A stretch of 64,000 nt of DNA from Paenibacillus pinistramenti (GCF_005869875.1 NZ_VAWG01000010.1:62001-126000), one strand, 5' to 3'. Positions 44,075 through 52,745 are shown, counted from the stretch's first letter. Program-made: numbers and translations. Notes: a model not told the origin generated them from the sequence alone.

Positions 44075-45664
44075 TCAACTCCGGGCGTCCACAGCCAGGC
44101 CTTCGGCTGCAGGCCCCGTTTGTTTTTCCCCTTTATTCTCCTGCCCGGCTTCGCCTTCATTCTCCTTGGACAGCACCCCTCTGCCCAGGAACCAGCACAT
44201 GATAAAGGCGATAATGCTGAAGACCAGCGCGATGAAGAACAGATTCTGGAACGCGTCCACAAACACTTCTTTGATCTTCAGGATAAGCTCTGGAGATACG
44301 CCCGCCGGAATGCCGCCGGAGGTGATATTTTCCGTTGTGCCGGCGGGAAGCTGGCCCGAGAAGGCGGCCACGCCTTCTTTGATGTGTCTGGCGAGCAGGC
44401 TACCGAAGACGCTGAGGCCGATCGTTGCGCCGAGCGACTGGACCAAGCCAATTGTACTTACGGCCACGCCGCTGTGCTTCTTGTCTACCGATTCCTGCAC
44501 AATCAGATTATCGCTGCCGAACAGAATGCCGATGCCGAGCCCCAAGGTGAAGAAGGAGATCACGATGTACAGGACGGAGGTGTGCACACCGAGCTGGGTC
44601 AGCAGCGTAATGCCGATAATCGGCAGGATGAAACAGATGATGAACAGATTCCGGTAAGGGAATTTGGTGATCAGGAAGCCGTTCACGATACTGGACGGAA
44701 TGGCTCCAGCCATAAAGGCCAGCGTCAGGTAGCCGGAGGCTGTCGGCGACAGGCCCATTACATTTTGCGCGAAGAACGGGAAGGTTGAAATGCCGCCCAT
44801 CAGGCCGAGCATCAGCGTAAAGACGATGAAGGACAATACGACCACACTTCTGATTTTAAAAAGATGCAGCGGAATAATCGGCTCCTTCGATTTGGTCTCC
44901 GCATAGATGAAGAAGGCGAGCAGGACCGCACCCGCAATCAGCAGGCCGATGATCCACGGAGAGCCCCAGGAGAGGCCCTGGTTGTCAATGAGAACGGGCG
45001 CCATCAGGAAGGACAGCAGCGCTCCGGTCAGCAGGGCAGCGCCTGGCCAGTCAATCGGTTTGCGTTCGTCGCCGTGCGACTCGCGCATGCCGATCGACAG
45101 CACCAAAGCCGCAACCAGCCCTACGGGGATGTTGATCAGGAACACCCAGTGCCAATTGACATGATCAGCCAGAAAGCCGCCGATGGTTGGGCCGAGTAGC
45201 TGCGGAAGAATCATCATCGGACCGACCAGACTCTGAATCTTGGCCCGCTGCTCCACCGAATAGGAATCGCCGAGAATGACCATCGCCAGCGGCATCAAGC
45301 CGCCTGCGCCGATTCCCTGCAGCCCGCGTCCCGCAAGCAGCACCGTCATGGAAGGAGCCAGGCCGCAGACGATAGAGCCTGAAATAAACAAAGCCATACA
45401 GCTCAGATAGACGACCTTCCGGCCGTAAATATCGGCAAGCTTGCCGAGCAGCGGCATAAAGATCGTCGCAGCCAGCATGTACAGGCCCGCTACCCAGCCG
45501 TACAGCGACAGGCCATGCAGGTCGCGGATAATCGTCGGCATTGCGGTAGAGACCACGGTTTCATCAAGCTCGGAGAAGATCAGGCCGATCAGGAGCCCTG
45601 TCAGGATGAGCTTTTTATTGTTTGTTCTTGTACTTGCACTAGCACGCACACTTGTGGTTTGCAC
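44075..45664 (-). CDS. DHA2-family multidrug exporter (EmrB/QacA, 14 TM)
   Basis: The 529-residue MFS protein starts at a GTG (45664) about 10 bases after GAGGG. It has the DHA2 motif LDETVVSTAMPTIIRDL in helix 1, GKLADIYGRKVVYLSC (motif A), GRGLQGIGAGGLMPLAMVILGD and the helix-5 motif C-like GPTIGGFLAD, with enough hydrophobic segments for 14 helices. The C-terminal tail is charged. Proton-driven efflux of toxic compounds is expected. Its 3' flank (44010-44074) consists of AAGCCGGYCAAG-like repeats. No dedicated regulator adjoins it, though the XRE-cupin gene lies upstream in the same orientation. Confidence 0.9.
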   Translation of the reverse strand: MQTTSVRASASTRTNNKKLILTGLLIGLIFSELDETVVSTAMPTIIRDLHGLSLYGWVAGLYMLAATIFMPLLGKLADIYGRKVVYLSCMALFISGSIVCGLAPSMTVLLAGRGLQGIGAGGLMPLAMVILGDSYSVEQRAKIQSLVGPMMILPQLLGPTIGGFLADHVNWHWVFLINIPVGLVAALVLSIGMRESHGDERKPIDWPGAALLTGALLSFLMAPVLIDNQGLSWGSPWIIGLLIAGAVLLAFFIYAETKSKEPIIPLHLFKIRSVVVLSFIVFTLMLGLMGGISTFPFFAQNVMGLSPTASGYLTLAFMAGAIPSSIVNGFLITKFPYRNLFIICFILPIIGITLLTQLGVHTSVLYIVISFFTLGLGIGILFGSDNLIVQESVDKKHSGVAVSTIGLVQSLGATIGLSVFGSLLARHIKEGVAAFSGQLPAGTTENITSGGIPAGVSPELILKIKEVFVDAFQNLFFIALVFSIIAFIMCWFLGRGVLSKENEGEAGQENKGEKQTGPAAEGLAVDARS

Positions 45665-46071
45665 CGTTATATTCCCTCATTTCTGTTAAAGTCGGCGCAG
45701 AGCGCCTTTCATAAAGGTCAGCGCAGAACGTCATTCGCTTCCGGACATCAACCAAGATAACCCGTATTTATGAACTGAATATGAATGGGTACACCGATTA
45801 CGGATTTCAGTTGTGTTTGTTCAGCTGGCTCTTCTAGTTTATTTAGTTTTGGAAGGGGCTTCCAGCGGCGGGAGGAGGAAATGACGGTCGGTCCCGGGGG
45901 ATAGGCATCTCGGTCCCGGGGCGGAGGAGGGGCTGTTGGAAGGAAGGGAAGGCAAACCCTTCTAATAAAAAAAACGCCCCGGAAGCCGGAACGGCATAAC
46001 GGGACGGCATAATTCGAAGTGCGGCATTTATCTGGCGGCGCTTCTTAATTTTTTAAAATTTCTTATATTTA
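45665..46071. other. Intergenic region between the exporter and XRE-cupin genes
   Basis: It should contain the exporter promoter (45680-45850). Near 45968-46005 the minus strand reads GCCGTTCCGGCTTCCGGGGCG followed by eight T residues, a probable terminator of the XRE-cupin gene. ACGGCATAACGGGACGGCATAATT and GCGGCATTT (45990-46027) form another short repeat patch close to that gene's stop codon. Confidence 0.5.
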
Positions 46072-46620
46072 TTAAATCCAGTCCGGCTCCCGCTCCGTCT
46101 CCGTATAAACGGCGATCAGCACCTGGGCGGTCTCCGGGCCGGCGTTGCGCACAAGATGCGGCGTACAGGCATTCCAGGAAAAAGAATCCCCCTCGCCGAA
46201 CTCGGCCCGGTCCTCTCCCTGCTCCGCATAAATGCGGCCCTTGATGACCAGGTGAACCTCCTCGCCTTCGTGGGCATGGGCTTCGCCCGTAGAGGCCCCG
46301 GGCGGTATTTCCACGATGCGGACGCGGACATTTTTGGTAGAGCTGAGATGCTCGACCTTCAGTTCACCGGCGCCGCTGGTCGTAACCGGCCGGTCCTCCC
46401 TGCGCACGATCTTCATCCGCTCTTCCTCTTTCAGCAGCAGGTAGGACAAAGGAACCTTCAAAGCATTGGCGATGCTCTCCAGCGTGGAGATGGAGGGGGA
46501 GGTTTTGTTGTTCTCGACCTGGCTCATGAATCCCTGGGACAAACCGGTTTCTTCGCAGATCTGGACAATTGTAATATTTTTGCGCTTGCGAATGGCCCGT
46601 ATGGTGGCTCCGATATTCAT
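46072..46620 (-). CDS. XRE-family regulator with C-terminal cupin domain
   Basis: The 182-residue protein has an N-terminal helix-turn-helix (IVQICEETGLSQGFMSQVENNKTSPSISTLESIANAL) and a cupin sensor (PPGASTGEAHAHEGEEVHLVIKGRIYAEQGE ... GDSFSWNACTPHLVRNAG). The ATG at 46620 is preferred because GAGGAG precedes it, while an upstream GTG overlaps that site. It is divergent from the DoxX-esterase-dioxygenase operon, and repeated ATTAGTAATA sites lie between them, so it probably controls that operon and itself. The effector is unknown, perhaps a phenolic or quinone compound. Confidence 0.9.
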   Translation of the reverse strand: MNIGATIRAIRKRKNITIVQICEETGLSQGFMSQVENNKTSPSISTLESIANALKVPLSYLLLKEEERMKIVRREDRPVTTSGAGELKVEHLSSTKNVRVRIVEIPPGASTGEAHAHEGEEVHLVIKGRIYAEQGEDRAEFGEGDSFSWNACTPHLVRNAGPETAQVLIAVYTETEREPDWI

Positions 46621-46656
46621 GTGACTGCACACTCCTCAATACACGGATATATATAT

Positions 46657-46759
46657 ATTAGTAATACTGAACTTTATTTAATAATAGCAATTTTTATGTT
46701 GACAAGCTACCTGATGAGGCTTAAATTAGTAATACAAACAAATTTTCAATATTACTAAT
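46657..46759. promoter_or_regulatory. Triplicated ATTAGTAATA operator and DoxX promoter
   Basis: ATTAGTAATA occurs at 46657-46666 and 46725-46734 and inverted (TATTACTAAT) at 46750-46759; the last two form a perfect 10-bp inverted repeat with a 15-base spacer. A promoter TTGACA (46699-46704), 17 bases, TAAATT (46722-46727) for the DoxX operon overlaps the middle copy, which suits repression by the divergent XRE-cupin protein. Confidence 0.75.
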
Positions 46760-46783
46760 ATTTTAGTCAGGGAGGAAAATGAA

Positions 46784-47212
46784 ATGAACATGCAGGCAGT
46801 TGTTACTTTGATCATGCGCATCGGACTGGGCGTTTTATTCCTCGTTCATGGCATCAATAAATTTCAGGCAGGACTGGGGAATGTGGCGATTGGATTTGAG
46901 AACGCAGGCACGCCCGGTTTTCTGGCTTACATCGCAGGGCCTCTCGAAACCTTTGGCGGCATCCTGCTGATTCTGGGTCTGTTTACTCGCTATATTTCTG
47001 CTTACTACGTGATTCAAATGGTCATGGCCATTATCACGATGAAGCTTTCGGCAGGTTTGCTTGGGAACGGGCAGATGGCGGGCAGTGAGCTGGACATTAC
47101 CTATTTGCTCCTTGCTCTTTATCTGGCAGCTGCGAAGACGGTGCCGGTATCGGCAGATGCTTTGTTCAAGCGGAAAAATCGTAATGAAGCCCTCGTAGAA
47201 GCGGCCGAATAA
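46784..47212 (+). CDS. DoxX-family membrane protein
   Basis: A 142-residue protein with four membrane helices and the DoxX pattern (RIGLGVLFLVHGINKFQAG, GPLETFGGILLILGLFTR). GGGAGG precedes the ATG. In Bacillus, DoxX proteins such as CatD are co-transcribed with ring-cleaving dioxygenases in thiol and quinone stress operons. Here it heads an operon with an esterase and an extradiol dioxygenase, so a similar redox role at the membrane is inferred. Confidence 0.88.
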   Translation: MNMQAVVTLIMRIGLGVLFLVHGINKFQAGLGNVAIGFENAGTPGFLAYIAGPLETFGGILLILGLFTRYISAYYVIQMVMAIITMKLSAGLLGNGQMAGSELDITYLLLALYLAAAKTVPVSADALFKRKNRNEALVEAAE

Positions 47213-47229
47213 GGAGGGGGAGAAAGGAG

Positions 47230-47907
47230 ATGGAGAAGATGGAGAAGAGCAGAAGCAGTGCAGTATCGCCTTATTCTTATGAAGTCCATCTGCCGTCAGG
47301 CTACGTGCCTGGCCGCAGGTATCCGGCTCTATTCACCCTGCACGGCAAAGGTTCTAACGAGCAAAATATGTTCGGGCTGGTGGAGCCGCTGGCTGAAGAA
47401 TTTATCATTATCGGCATCCGGGGCGACTTGACGCTGGGGCCGGGGTATCAGTATTACGAATTAGTAAGCCTCGGCAATCCGGTGCGTGAACAGTTTGACC
47501 GGGCCGTCCGCCAGCTTGAGGCGGTAATAGACGAAATTACGTCCAGTGAACCGGTGGATCCGGAGCGCCGCTGCCTGCTCGGCTTCAGCCAGGGAGCTAT
47601 TTTGTCCATGACCCTCGCGCTGGTAATGGGGAGCAGGCTGAAGGGGATTGTGTCGCTGAACGGGTATGTTCCGGATTTTGTGAAGAGCGAGTACCAGCTG
47701 CAGAGCCTGGAGAAGGTATCCCTTTTTATTTCCCACGGGCAGTACGATCCGCTGTTCCCTGCGGAGATTGGACACGAAACTGCCGCTTATTTTCAAGCTT
47801 TGACCTCAAACGTTGTGTTCAACATGTATCCGAACGGCCATGAGGTGTCCCGGCAGAACCAGCAGGATTTCCTGAGCTGGCTGCAGGCTGACATTAAACA
47901 GGAATAA
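47230..47907 (+). CDS. Alpha/beta hydrolase (carboxylesterase, MhqD-like)
   Basis: A 225-residue phospholipase/carboxylesterase family enzyme. Catalytic Ser lies in GFSQGAIL, Asp in YDPLFP and His in NGHEVS; LHGKGSNEQNMFG forms the oxyanion loop. AAGGAGGGGG and GAAAGGAG precede the ATG. Position between DoxX and an extradiol dioxygenase resembles the methylhydroquinone-resistance genes of Bacillus, where MhqD is the hydrolase. Its substrate may be a ring-cleavage product, which is inferred. Confidence 0.88.
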   Translation: MEKMEKSRSSAVSPYSYEVHLPSGYVPGRRYPALFTLHGKGSNEQNMFGLVEPLAEEFIIIGIRGDLTLGPGYQYYELVSLGNPVREQFDRAVRQLEAVIDEITSSEPVDPERRCLLGFSQGAILSMTLALVMGSRLKGIVSLNGYVPDFVKSEYQLQSLEKVSLFISHGQYDPLFPAEIGHETAAYFQALTSNVVFNMYPNGHEVSRQNQQDFLSWLQADIKQE

Positions 47908-47931
47908 ACAATATAAAGGGAGTGAACAACG

Positions 47932-48702
47932 ATGATGCCCTCTTATTTCATCGCGCATGGCGCACCTTCGCTGGTGCTGGACCATAATGATTATACGGAC
48001 TTTTTGAAAAAGCTTGCCGAACGCACGCCGCGGCCCAAAGCCATCGTCCTGCTGTCGGCCCACTGGGAAAGCGTGACCCAGAAGGTGAGTGCCGTGCCGC
48101 AGTACAGCACGATTTATGATTTTTCCGGATTTCAGGAGGAGCTGTACAAAATACAGTATCCGGCGCGCGGAGACCGGGAGGTCAGCGGGCAGGTGCAGGC
48201 ACTATTAGCAGAGCAAGGCATCGCAAGCGTGTTGGACGAAGCGCGGGGTCTGGATCACGGGGCATGGGCTGTGCTCAAGCTGATCTACCCTGACGCCGAC
48301 ATTCCGGTGGCGGCCATGTCAGTCAACCGCTATTTGAGCAATGAGGAGCAGTACAAGCTCGGGACCGCGTTAGCCGCGCTGCGGGAGCAGGATATTCTGG
48401 TCATCGGCAGCGGCGGAACAGTCCACAACCTGCGCCGGGTCAACTGGCGGGCCGATCAGCCGGAAGGCTGGGCGATCGCTTTCGACGACTGGCTGAAGGA
48501 GAAGCTGGAGGCGTGGGATACGAAGGCATTGTTTAACTACCGCGAAGAGGCGCCTTTCGGGAGCGAGGCGGTTCCGACGAATGAGCATTTTATTCCGCTG
48601 CTGCTTGCAATGGGAGCGGGAGACCGCACCAAGCAGGCCAGCCTGCTGCACCGCAGCTATCAGTACGGCAATTTAAGCCTGAGCTGCTGGGAGTTTAAGT
48701 AA
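47932..48702 (+). CDS. LigB-type extradiol ring-cleavage dioxygenase (DODA/YgiD-like)
   Basis: A 256-residue class III extradiol dioxygenase. IAHGAPSLVLD and LLSAHWES supply two metal-binding His residues, DHGAWAVLKLIYPDADIPV a further conserved His, and GSGGTVHNLRRV the catalytic region, as in 4,5-DOPA dioxygenase. AAGGGAG precedes ATGATG. It is the last gene of the DoxX operon, with 24 bases to the esterase. It probably opens catechol-type rings and so removes autoxidising catechols. Confidence 0.9.
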   Translation: MMPSYFIAHGAPSLVLDHNDYTDFLKKLAERTPRPKAIVLLSAHWESVTQKVSAVPQYSTIYDFSGFQEELYKIQYPARGDREVSGQVQALLAEQGIASVLDEARGLDHGAWAVLKLIYPDADIPVAAMSVNRYLSNEEQYKLGTALAALREQDILVIGSGGTVHNLRRVNWRADQPEGWAIAFDDWLKEKLEAWDTKALFNYREEAPFGSEAVPTNEHFIPLLLAMGAGDRTKQASLLHRSYQYGNLSLSCWEFK

Positions 48703-48731
48703 GTCGCGCCGTAATTCGGCCAAATAATAGC

Positions 48732-48811
48732 AAAGAGCCGTCCGTTCAGGTCAAGGTCTGCCAAGGGAAATCCCGGCTGGCTGTCCTGCCTGCGGAGGGC
48801 TCTTTTGTTTG
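48732..48811 (+). terminator. Terminator of the DoxX operon
   Basis: AAAGAGCCGTCC and GGAGGGCTCTTTTG pair around a structured interior and are followed by TTTGTTT. Confidence 0.65.
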
Positions 48812-48826
48812 TTTAACTCTTTATTT

Positions 48827-48863
48827 CGAGTGCGATTTTAGAGTGCAATGTTAGAGTGAAATT
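48827..48863. repeat. TTAGAGTGCAAT repeats crossing the isochorismatase stop codon
   Basis: TTCGAGTGCGAT, TTTAGAGTGCAATG and TTAGAGTGAAAT follow in tandem. The last unit contains the stop codon (TTA at 48851-48853 on the plus strand) and the last codons of the minus-strand gene. Confidence 0.7.
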
Positions 48864-49414
48864 TCTGCCAAAGGTTTGATCGAGACGAGCCCTTCCCAGG
48901 CCCGCTCATGCTCCTCGATAATCTGCGGCGCGGACGGCGTGGAGTTCACAACCGTGCTGTGGCCGTTTTTCAGCAAAATATTATCGGTATACCCGAGCTC
49001 ATGCGCCCGGCGGACGGTGGCGTTGATGCAGTAATCAGTCTGGGCCCCGGCAAAGATCAGCTGGCGGACGCCCTGCTGCTGCAGGCAGCTGCCAAGCTCC
49101 GTTTCGTGGAAGGAATCCCGTGTGGTCTTGCGGATGACCGGATCGCTGTCCAGCCGGTTTAAGCCGCGGTGAAGCTGCCAGTCCGGCGTGTCCACGTAGA
49201 ATTCGTCCTGCTCATAGTCGTACTCCGTATGCTGGATAAACACAACCGGAATCGCCTTGCTGCGTGCCTCCTCAATCAAGGCGTTAATGTTCCGGACGAG
49301 CTGCTCCTTCTCATGCAGCAGACAGGACGGATTCTGGAAAAAGGCTTCCTGCACGTCAATCACAACGACTGCTTTGCTCAAGGACTTGGCCCCCTTATCA
49401 AAAAAAGATTTCAT
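48851..49414 (-). CDS. Isochorismatase-family cysteine hydrolase
   Basis: A 187-residue protein with the family triad: Asp in VVVIDVQEAF, Lys in RKTTRDSFHETEL and Cys in GAQTDYCINATVRRAHELGY. Members hydrolyse isochorismate, nicotinamide or N-carbamoyl compounds; the substrate cannot be fixed here. It stands alone in the minus orientation, 58 bases after the fabF-like gene's stop, and could be co-transcribed with it. Confidence 0.88.
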   Translation of the reverse strand: MKSFFDKGAKSLSKAVVVIDVQEAFFQNPSCLLHEKEQLVRNINALIEEARSKAIPVVFIQHTEYDYEQDEFYVDTPDWQLHRGLNRLDSDPVIRKTTRDSFHETELGSCLQQQGVRQLIFAGAQTDYCINATVRRAHELGYTDNILLKNGHSTVVNSTPSAPQIIEEHERAWEGLVSIKPLAEISL

Positions 49415-49472
49415 GCACCAGGCCTGCGCCGGTGTACGTATGTCCCTATTCTACAGGAAGCTCCGGGGAAAA

Positions 49473-50711
49473 TTAACCCTCATATTTGCGGATAATAATA
49501 ACCGCATTATGGCCGCCGAAGCCAAACGAGTTCGACATGCCGATCGTCAGATCGGCCCTGCGGGCGGTGTTTGGCACATAGTCCAGGTCGCAGTCCGGAT
49601 CGGGCTGCGCCAGGTTGATGGTCGGCGGAATGACGCCGTCCGCAAGCGTCTTGACCAGGGCGATAGCTTCCGCGCCGCCGGCGGCGCCGAACATGTGCCC
49701 GGTCATGGATTTGTTGGCCGTGACGGGAACGCGGTACGCGTGTTCCCCGAACACGGCTTTGACCGCGGCCGTCTCGGAGCGGTCGCCGAGCGGCGTGCTC
49801 GTCGCATGCGCGCTGATGACGTCGATCTGCTCCGGCAGCAGATTCGCGTCCTTCAGCGCAAGCTTCATGGCGCGCGCTGCGCCCGCGCCGTCCGCCGGCG
49901 TAGCGACCATGCTGTAGGCATCGGAGCTTGCGCCGTAGCCGATGATCTCGCCGTAAATGCGCGCGCCCCGCTTCAGCGCGTGGGACAGCGATTCCAGCAC
50001 CAGGATGCCGGCGCCCTCGCCCATCACAAAGCCGTCCCGCGCCGCGTCAAACGGCCGGCTGGCACCCTGCGGGTTGTCATTGCTCCGGGACAAAGCCGTC
50101 GCATTGTTGAAGCTGGCCAGCGCAACCGGATTGACGGCCGCCTCCGCCCCGCCGGCAATAATAATGTCAGATCTGCCGGCTTGAATGCTGTAATAGGCTT
50201 CCCCGATCGAAGTATTGCCGATGGAGCAGGCAGTGACCGGCGCAAGGGTGGAGCCGAGTGCGCCAAAATGAATGCTGATCAGAGCCGCCGCCATATTGGC
50301 GATCATCATCGGCACCAGAGTCGGGCTGATGCGGTCAGGCCCTCGGGACAGCAGCACCTTCTGCTGCTCCAGCAGCGTATCAATGCCGCCGATGCCGGAG
50401 CCGACGTAGACGCCCATCCGCTCGCGGTCGATCTGCTCCAGATCGAGGCCGGAGTCCTCTACCGCCTGCTGCGCGGCTGCCAGCGCGAACTGGCAGAACC
50501 GGTCCATCCGGCGCGCTTCCTTGGTGCCGAACAGCGCTTTGGGATCGAAATCGCGCACGATTCCGGCGATTTTTACCTTGAAATCTGTAGTATCAAACAA
50601 ATCTATATAGCTGATTCCGGACTTTCCCTGCTGCATATTCGACCAGAATTGTTCTACGCTGTTCCCGAGCGGGGAAATGATGCCCATTCCTGTGACCACA
50701 ACTCTTTCCAC
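49473..50711 (-). CDS. fabF: Beta-ketoacyl-ACP synthase II
   Basis: The 412-residue condensing enzyme elongates acyl-ACP in fatty acid synthesis. The triad is Cys in TACSIGNTSIG and His in HATSTPLGD and KSMTGHMFGAAGG; VVVTGMGIISPLGN and MSNSFGFGGHNA are typical ends. No fabH, acpP or other fab gene is adjacent, so this is a free-standing copy. A FapR-type site lies 30-46 bases upstream of the start. The divergent neighbour is an MmyB-like regulator, a family in which fatty acid binding has been reported. Confidence 0.93.
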   Translation of the reverse strand: MERVVVTGMGIISPLGNSVEQFWSNMQQGKSGISYIDLFDTTDFKVKIAGIVRDFDPKALFGTKEARRMDRFCQFALAAAQQAVEDSGLDLEQIDRERMGVYVGSGIGGIDTLLEQQKVLLSRGPDRISPTLVPMMIANMAAALISIHFGALGSTLAPVTACSIGNTSIGEAYYSIQAGRSDIIIAGGAEAAVNPVALASFNNATALSRSNDNPQGASRPFDAARDGFVMGEGAGILVLESLSHALKRGARIYGEIIGYGASSDAYSMVATPADGAGAARAMKLALKDANLLPEQIDVISAHATSTPLGDRSETAAVKAVFGEHAYRVPVTANKSMTGHMFGAAGGAEAIALVKTLADGVIPPTINLAQPDPDCDLDYVPNTARRADLTIGMSNSFGFGGHNAVIIIRKYEG

Positions 50712-50740
50712 TTGAGATCATCTCACTCTCTTTTATTAAA

Positions 50741-50757
50741 ATGTGACCAGGTACTAA
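50741..50757 (-). promoter_or_regulatory. FapR operator upstream of fabF
   Basis: On the minus strand TTAGTACCTGGTCACAT matches the core of the Bacillus FapR consensus (TTAGTACCTRRTCTTAA) at all of the first 13 positions. FapR represses fatty acid synthesis genes unless malonyl-CoA is present. Confidence 0.8.
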
Positions 50758-50784
50758 ATTTATGATGTCACTAAAATCATCCTA

Positions 50785-50813
50785 TTACAAGTTGGCATTT
50801 ATCCTAGTATAAT
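50785..50813 (+). promoter_or_regulatory. Promoter of the MmyB-like regulator gene
   Basis: TTACAA (50785-50790) and TATAAT (50808-50813) are spaced by 17 bases. Confidence 0.65.
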
Positions 50814-50872
50814 TAGCACCATAATAACCGGAATGAAGTCTGCAATCGGAAAGGATAGAAGGTGAGAACAAA

Positions 50873-51718
50873 ATGTCGACACAAGTCCGTTTACAGGCCT
50901 TGTCCGCGTTCCTGAAAGCGCAGCGGGCCAAAATACCGCCCGAGTCTGTCGGGCTGCCCCCAGGCATCCGGCGCAGGACGCCGGGGCTGCGGCGGGAGGA
51001 GGTCGCCCAGCTGGCCGGGGTGAGCACCACCTGGTACACCTGGCTGGAGCAGGGCCGGGACATTCAGGTGTCCGCTTCGGTGCTGGACAGCATTGCCGGC
51101 GCTTTAAGGCTGACGGCCGATGAGCGGAAATATTTATTTTCGCTGGCTCACGAAAGCGGGAAAGGGAGCGGCAGCCAGCCGGTGGAGGAGGAAGCACAGC
51201 TCAGCCCGTCCCTGCAGAAGATCATCCGCGAGCTGCGCAGCTGCCCGGTCATTATCTCCGACCGCCGCTGCCATATTGTCGGCTGGAATGAGGCGGCCTC
51301 GCATATTTTCCTGAATTTCGAGGAGATTCCGCCGGATGAGCGCAATTTGATCCGCCTGCTGTTCACCCGCCGCGAGTTTCAGCGCCTTGCCGTTAATTGG
51401 GAGCAGTTCGCTTCCGATTACCTGGCGATGTTCCGCTCTTATTACGGGCAGTATGTTGACGACGGCTGGTACGATGAATTTCTGGAGGAGATGAAGCGGC
51501 AGCATCCGGACTTCAACCGGCTGTGGGAGCAGAGCAAGGTCAGCTCGGCGCCTGACGTGCTGCTGGAATTCCGGCATGCAAAGGCTGGGAAAATGATGTT
51601 CCAGCTCACTTCCCTCCAGGTGCAGGGGGAGGCCGATCTCCGCTGCAGCGTGTATACGCCTGCCCAGCATACGGATACGGAAGCCAAGCTGATGAAGCTG
51701 ATGAGCAGAGGGCTATGA
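50873..51718 (+). CDS. XRE-family regulator with MmyB-like ligand-binding domain
   Basis: The 281-residue protein has an N-terminal helix-turn-helix (RRTPGLRREEVAQLAGVSTTWYTWLEQGRDIQVSASVLDSIAGAL) and the MmyB-like PAS-type domain (PVIISDRRCHIVGWNEAA, RLLFTRREFQRLAVNWEQ). AGAAGGTGAG precedes the ATG. MmyB-like proteins have been found with fatty acids bound; position next to fabF fits a lipid-related signal but this is inference. The repeat ATGAGCAGAG crosses its stop codon, followed by two copies of GAAGTGCTGC. Confidence 0.9.
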   Translation: MSTQVRLQALSAFLKAQRAKIPPESVGLPPGIRRRTPGLRREEVAQLAGVSTTWYTWLEQGRDIQVSASVLDSIAGALRLTADERKYLFSLAHESGKGSGSQPVEEEAQLSPSLQKIIRELRSCPVIISDRRCHIVGWNEAASHIFLNFEEIPPDERNLIRLLFTRREFQRLAVNWEQFASDYLAMFRSYYGQYVDDGWYDEFLEEMKRQHPDFNRLWEQSKVSSAPDVLLEFRHAKAGKMMFQLTSLQVQGEADLRCSVYTPAQHTDTEAKLMKLMSRGL

Positions 51719-51809
51719 GCAGAGAGAAGAAGTGCTGCGTGAGAAGTGCTGCATGATGTGAAGGCACGGCCTTCGTTTTTGACAACAAATAGGGTTTGGG
51801 GTGGAAGAA

Positions 51810-52211
51810 ATGATCTACTTATGGGTCGGGCTGAGCGGTGTGCTGGGCGCCCTGCTCCGGTACGGGATGGGCCAGTGGATTGCCCTGCCGGACGGCGGCG
51901 GATTTCCACTGAGCACCCTGATCGTCAATTTGACGGGGTGCCTGGCGCTGGCTTTTTTCTATACGGCGGCAGCGACACGTTTTAAGGTGCATCCGCACTT
52001 CCGGGCGGCGTTCGGCACCGGATTTATCGGGTCTTATACAACGTTTTCGACGTTTTGCAAGGAAGGCATCCTGCTGGTAAAGGACGGGCATACGGGGACG
52101 GCTTTGGCGTATATCCTGATCAGTCTGGCCGGAGGATATGCCTGCGCATGGCTGGGCGTCCGCCTGGGGACATTCAAGCCCCGGAAAGCTGCAGAAGGGG
52201 GGCAGGCCTGA
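51810..52211 (+). CDS. crcB: Fluoride channel protein CrcB, first copy
   Basis: A 133-residue four-helix protein with GALLRYGMGQWI, TLIVNLTGCLALAFF (Asn in the pore helix) and GTGFIGSYTTFSTFCKEG, the Fluc signature. Fluc dimers export fluoride ions. The ATG at 51810, after GGGGTGG, is preferred over a GTG three codons upstream. Its stop codon overlaps the start of the second copy (TGATG). No fluoride riboswitch was recognised upstream. Confidence 0.94.
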   Translation: MIYLWVGLSGVLGALLRYGMGQWIALPDGGGFPLSTLIVNLTGCLALAFFYTAAATRFKVHPHFRAAFGTGFIGSYTTFSTFCKEGILLVKDGHTGTALAYILISLAGGYACAWLGVRLGTFKPRKAAEGGQA

Positions 52212-52588
52212 TGCCGGAATGGATTTGGGTAGCCATTGGCAGTTTTGCGGGTGCGGTATGCCGCTATGGCTCGGTAACTTATCTGGGGGCAAAATTCCCG
52301 AGGCTGGTCTTGCCTGTCGGAACCTTGTTCGTTAACCTGCTCGGCGCGTTTCTGCTCGGTCTGCTGACCGGGATGGATGCGAATGCAGAGATGACCCTGC
52401 TGATCGGCACGGGATTTATGGGGGCGTTCACCACCTTCTCGACCTTCCAGTACGAGCTGGTCCAGCTTGGCAGCCAGAAGCGCTTCGGGACCGCAGGCCG
52501 TTACTTGCTGCTGAGCGTGGTGCTGGGCCTGGTATTGGCCTATGCGGGGTATGAGCTGGGAGGACTGGTGGCTTTCTCTGCCTCATAA
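52211..52588 (+). CDS. crcB: Fluoride channel protein CrcB, second copy
   Basis: A 125-residue CrcB paralogue with GAVCRYGSVTYLG, GTLFVNLLGAFLLGLLTG and GTGFMGAFTTFSTFQYELV. The ATG overlaps the stop of the first copy, so translation is coupled. Bacillota often have such pairs whose products form antiparallel heterodimers. A bidirectional terminator follows. Confidence 0.94.
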   Translation: MPEWIWVAIGSFAGAVCRYGSVTYLGAKFPRLVLPVGTLFVNLLGAFLLGLLTGMDANAEMTLLIGTGFMGAFTTFSTFQYELVQLGSQKRFGTAGRYLLLSVVLGLVLAYAGYELGGLVAFSAS

Positions 52589-52616
52589 TTTGCTCAAGCA
52601 AGTAGAAGTGGATTCC

Positions 52617-52664
52617 AAAAAACAAGGAGCCAAGCGGGAATATCCGCTTAGCTCCTTGTTTTTT
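52617..52664. terminator. Bidirectional terminator after the crcB pair
   Basis: AAAAAACAAGGAGC-C-AAGCGG and CCGCTT-A-GCTCCTTGTTTTTT form a long stem with A/T tracts on both sides, usable also by the convergent gene at 52746. Confidence 0.92.
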
Positions 52665-52745
52665 CACGTATGATCTCATTTTTGTTGCTGGGTTGTTCCC
52701 AAATTAGCCTATGGGCAGCCTCTGGGCTGCAAGCAAAGCCGGGAG

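Noticed and set aside
51719-51809. Fluoride riboswitch upstream of the crcB pair
   Set aside because: The GGxGATG core and pseudoknot elements of the crcB motif are not seen; the region has only short repeats and a possible small hairpin.
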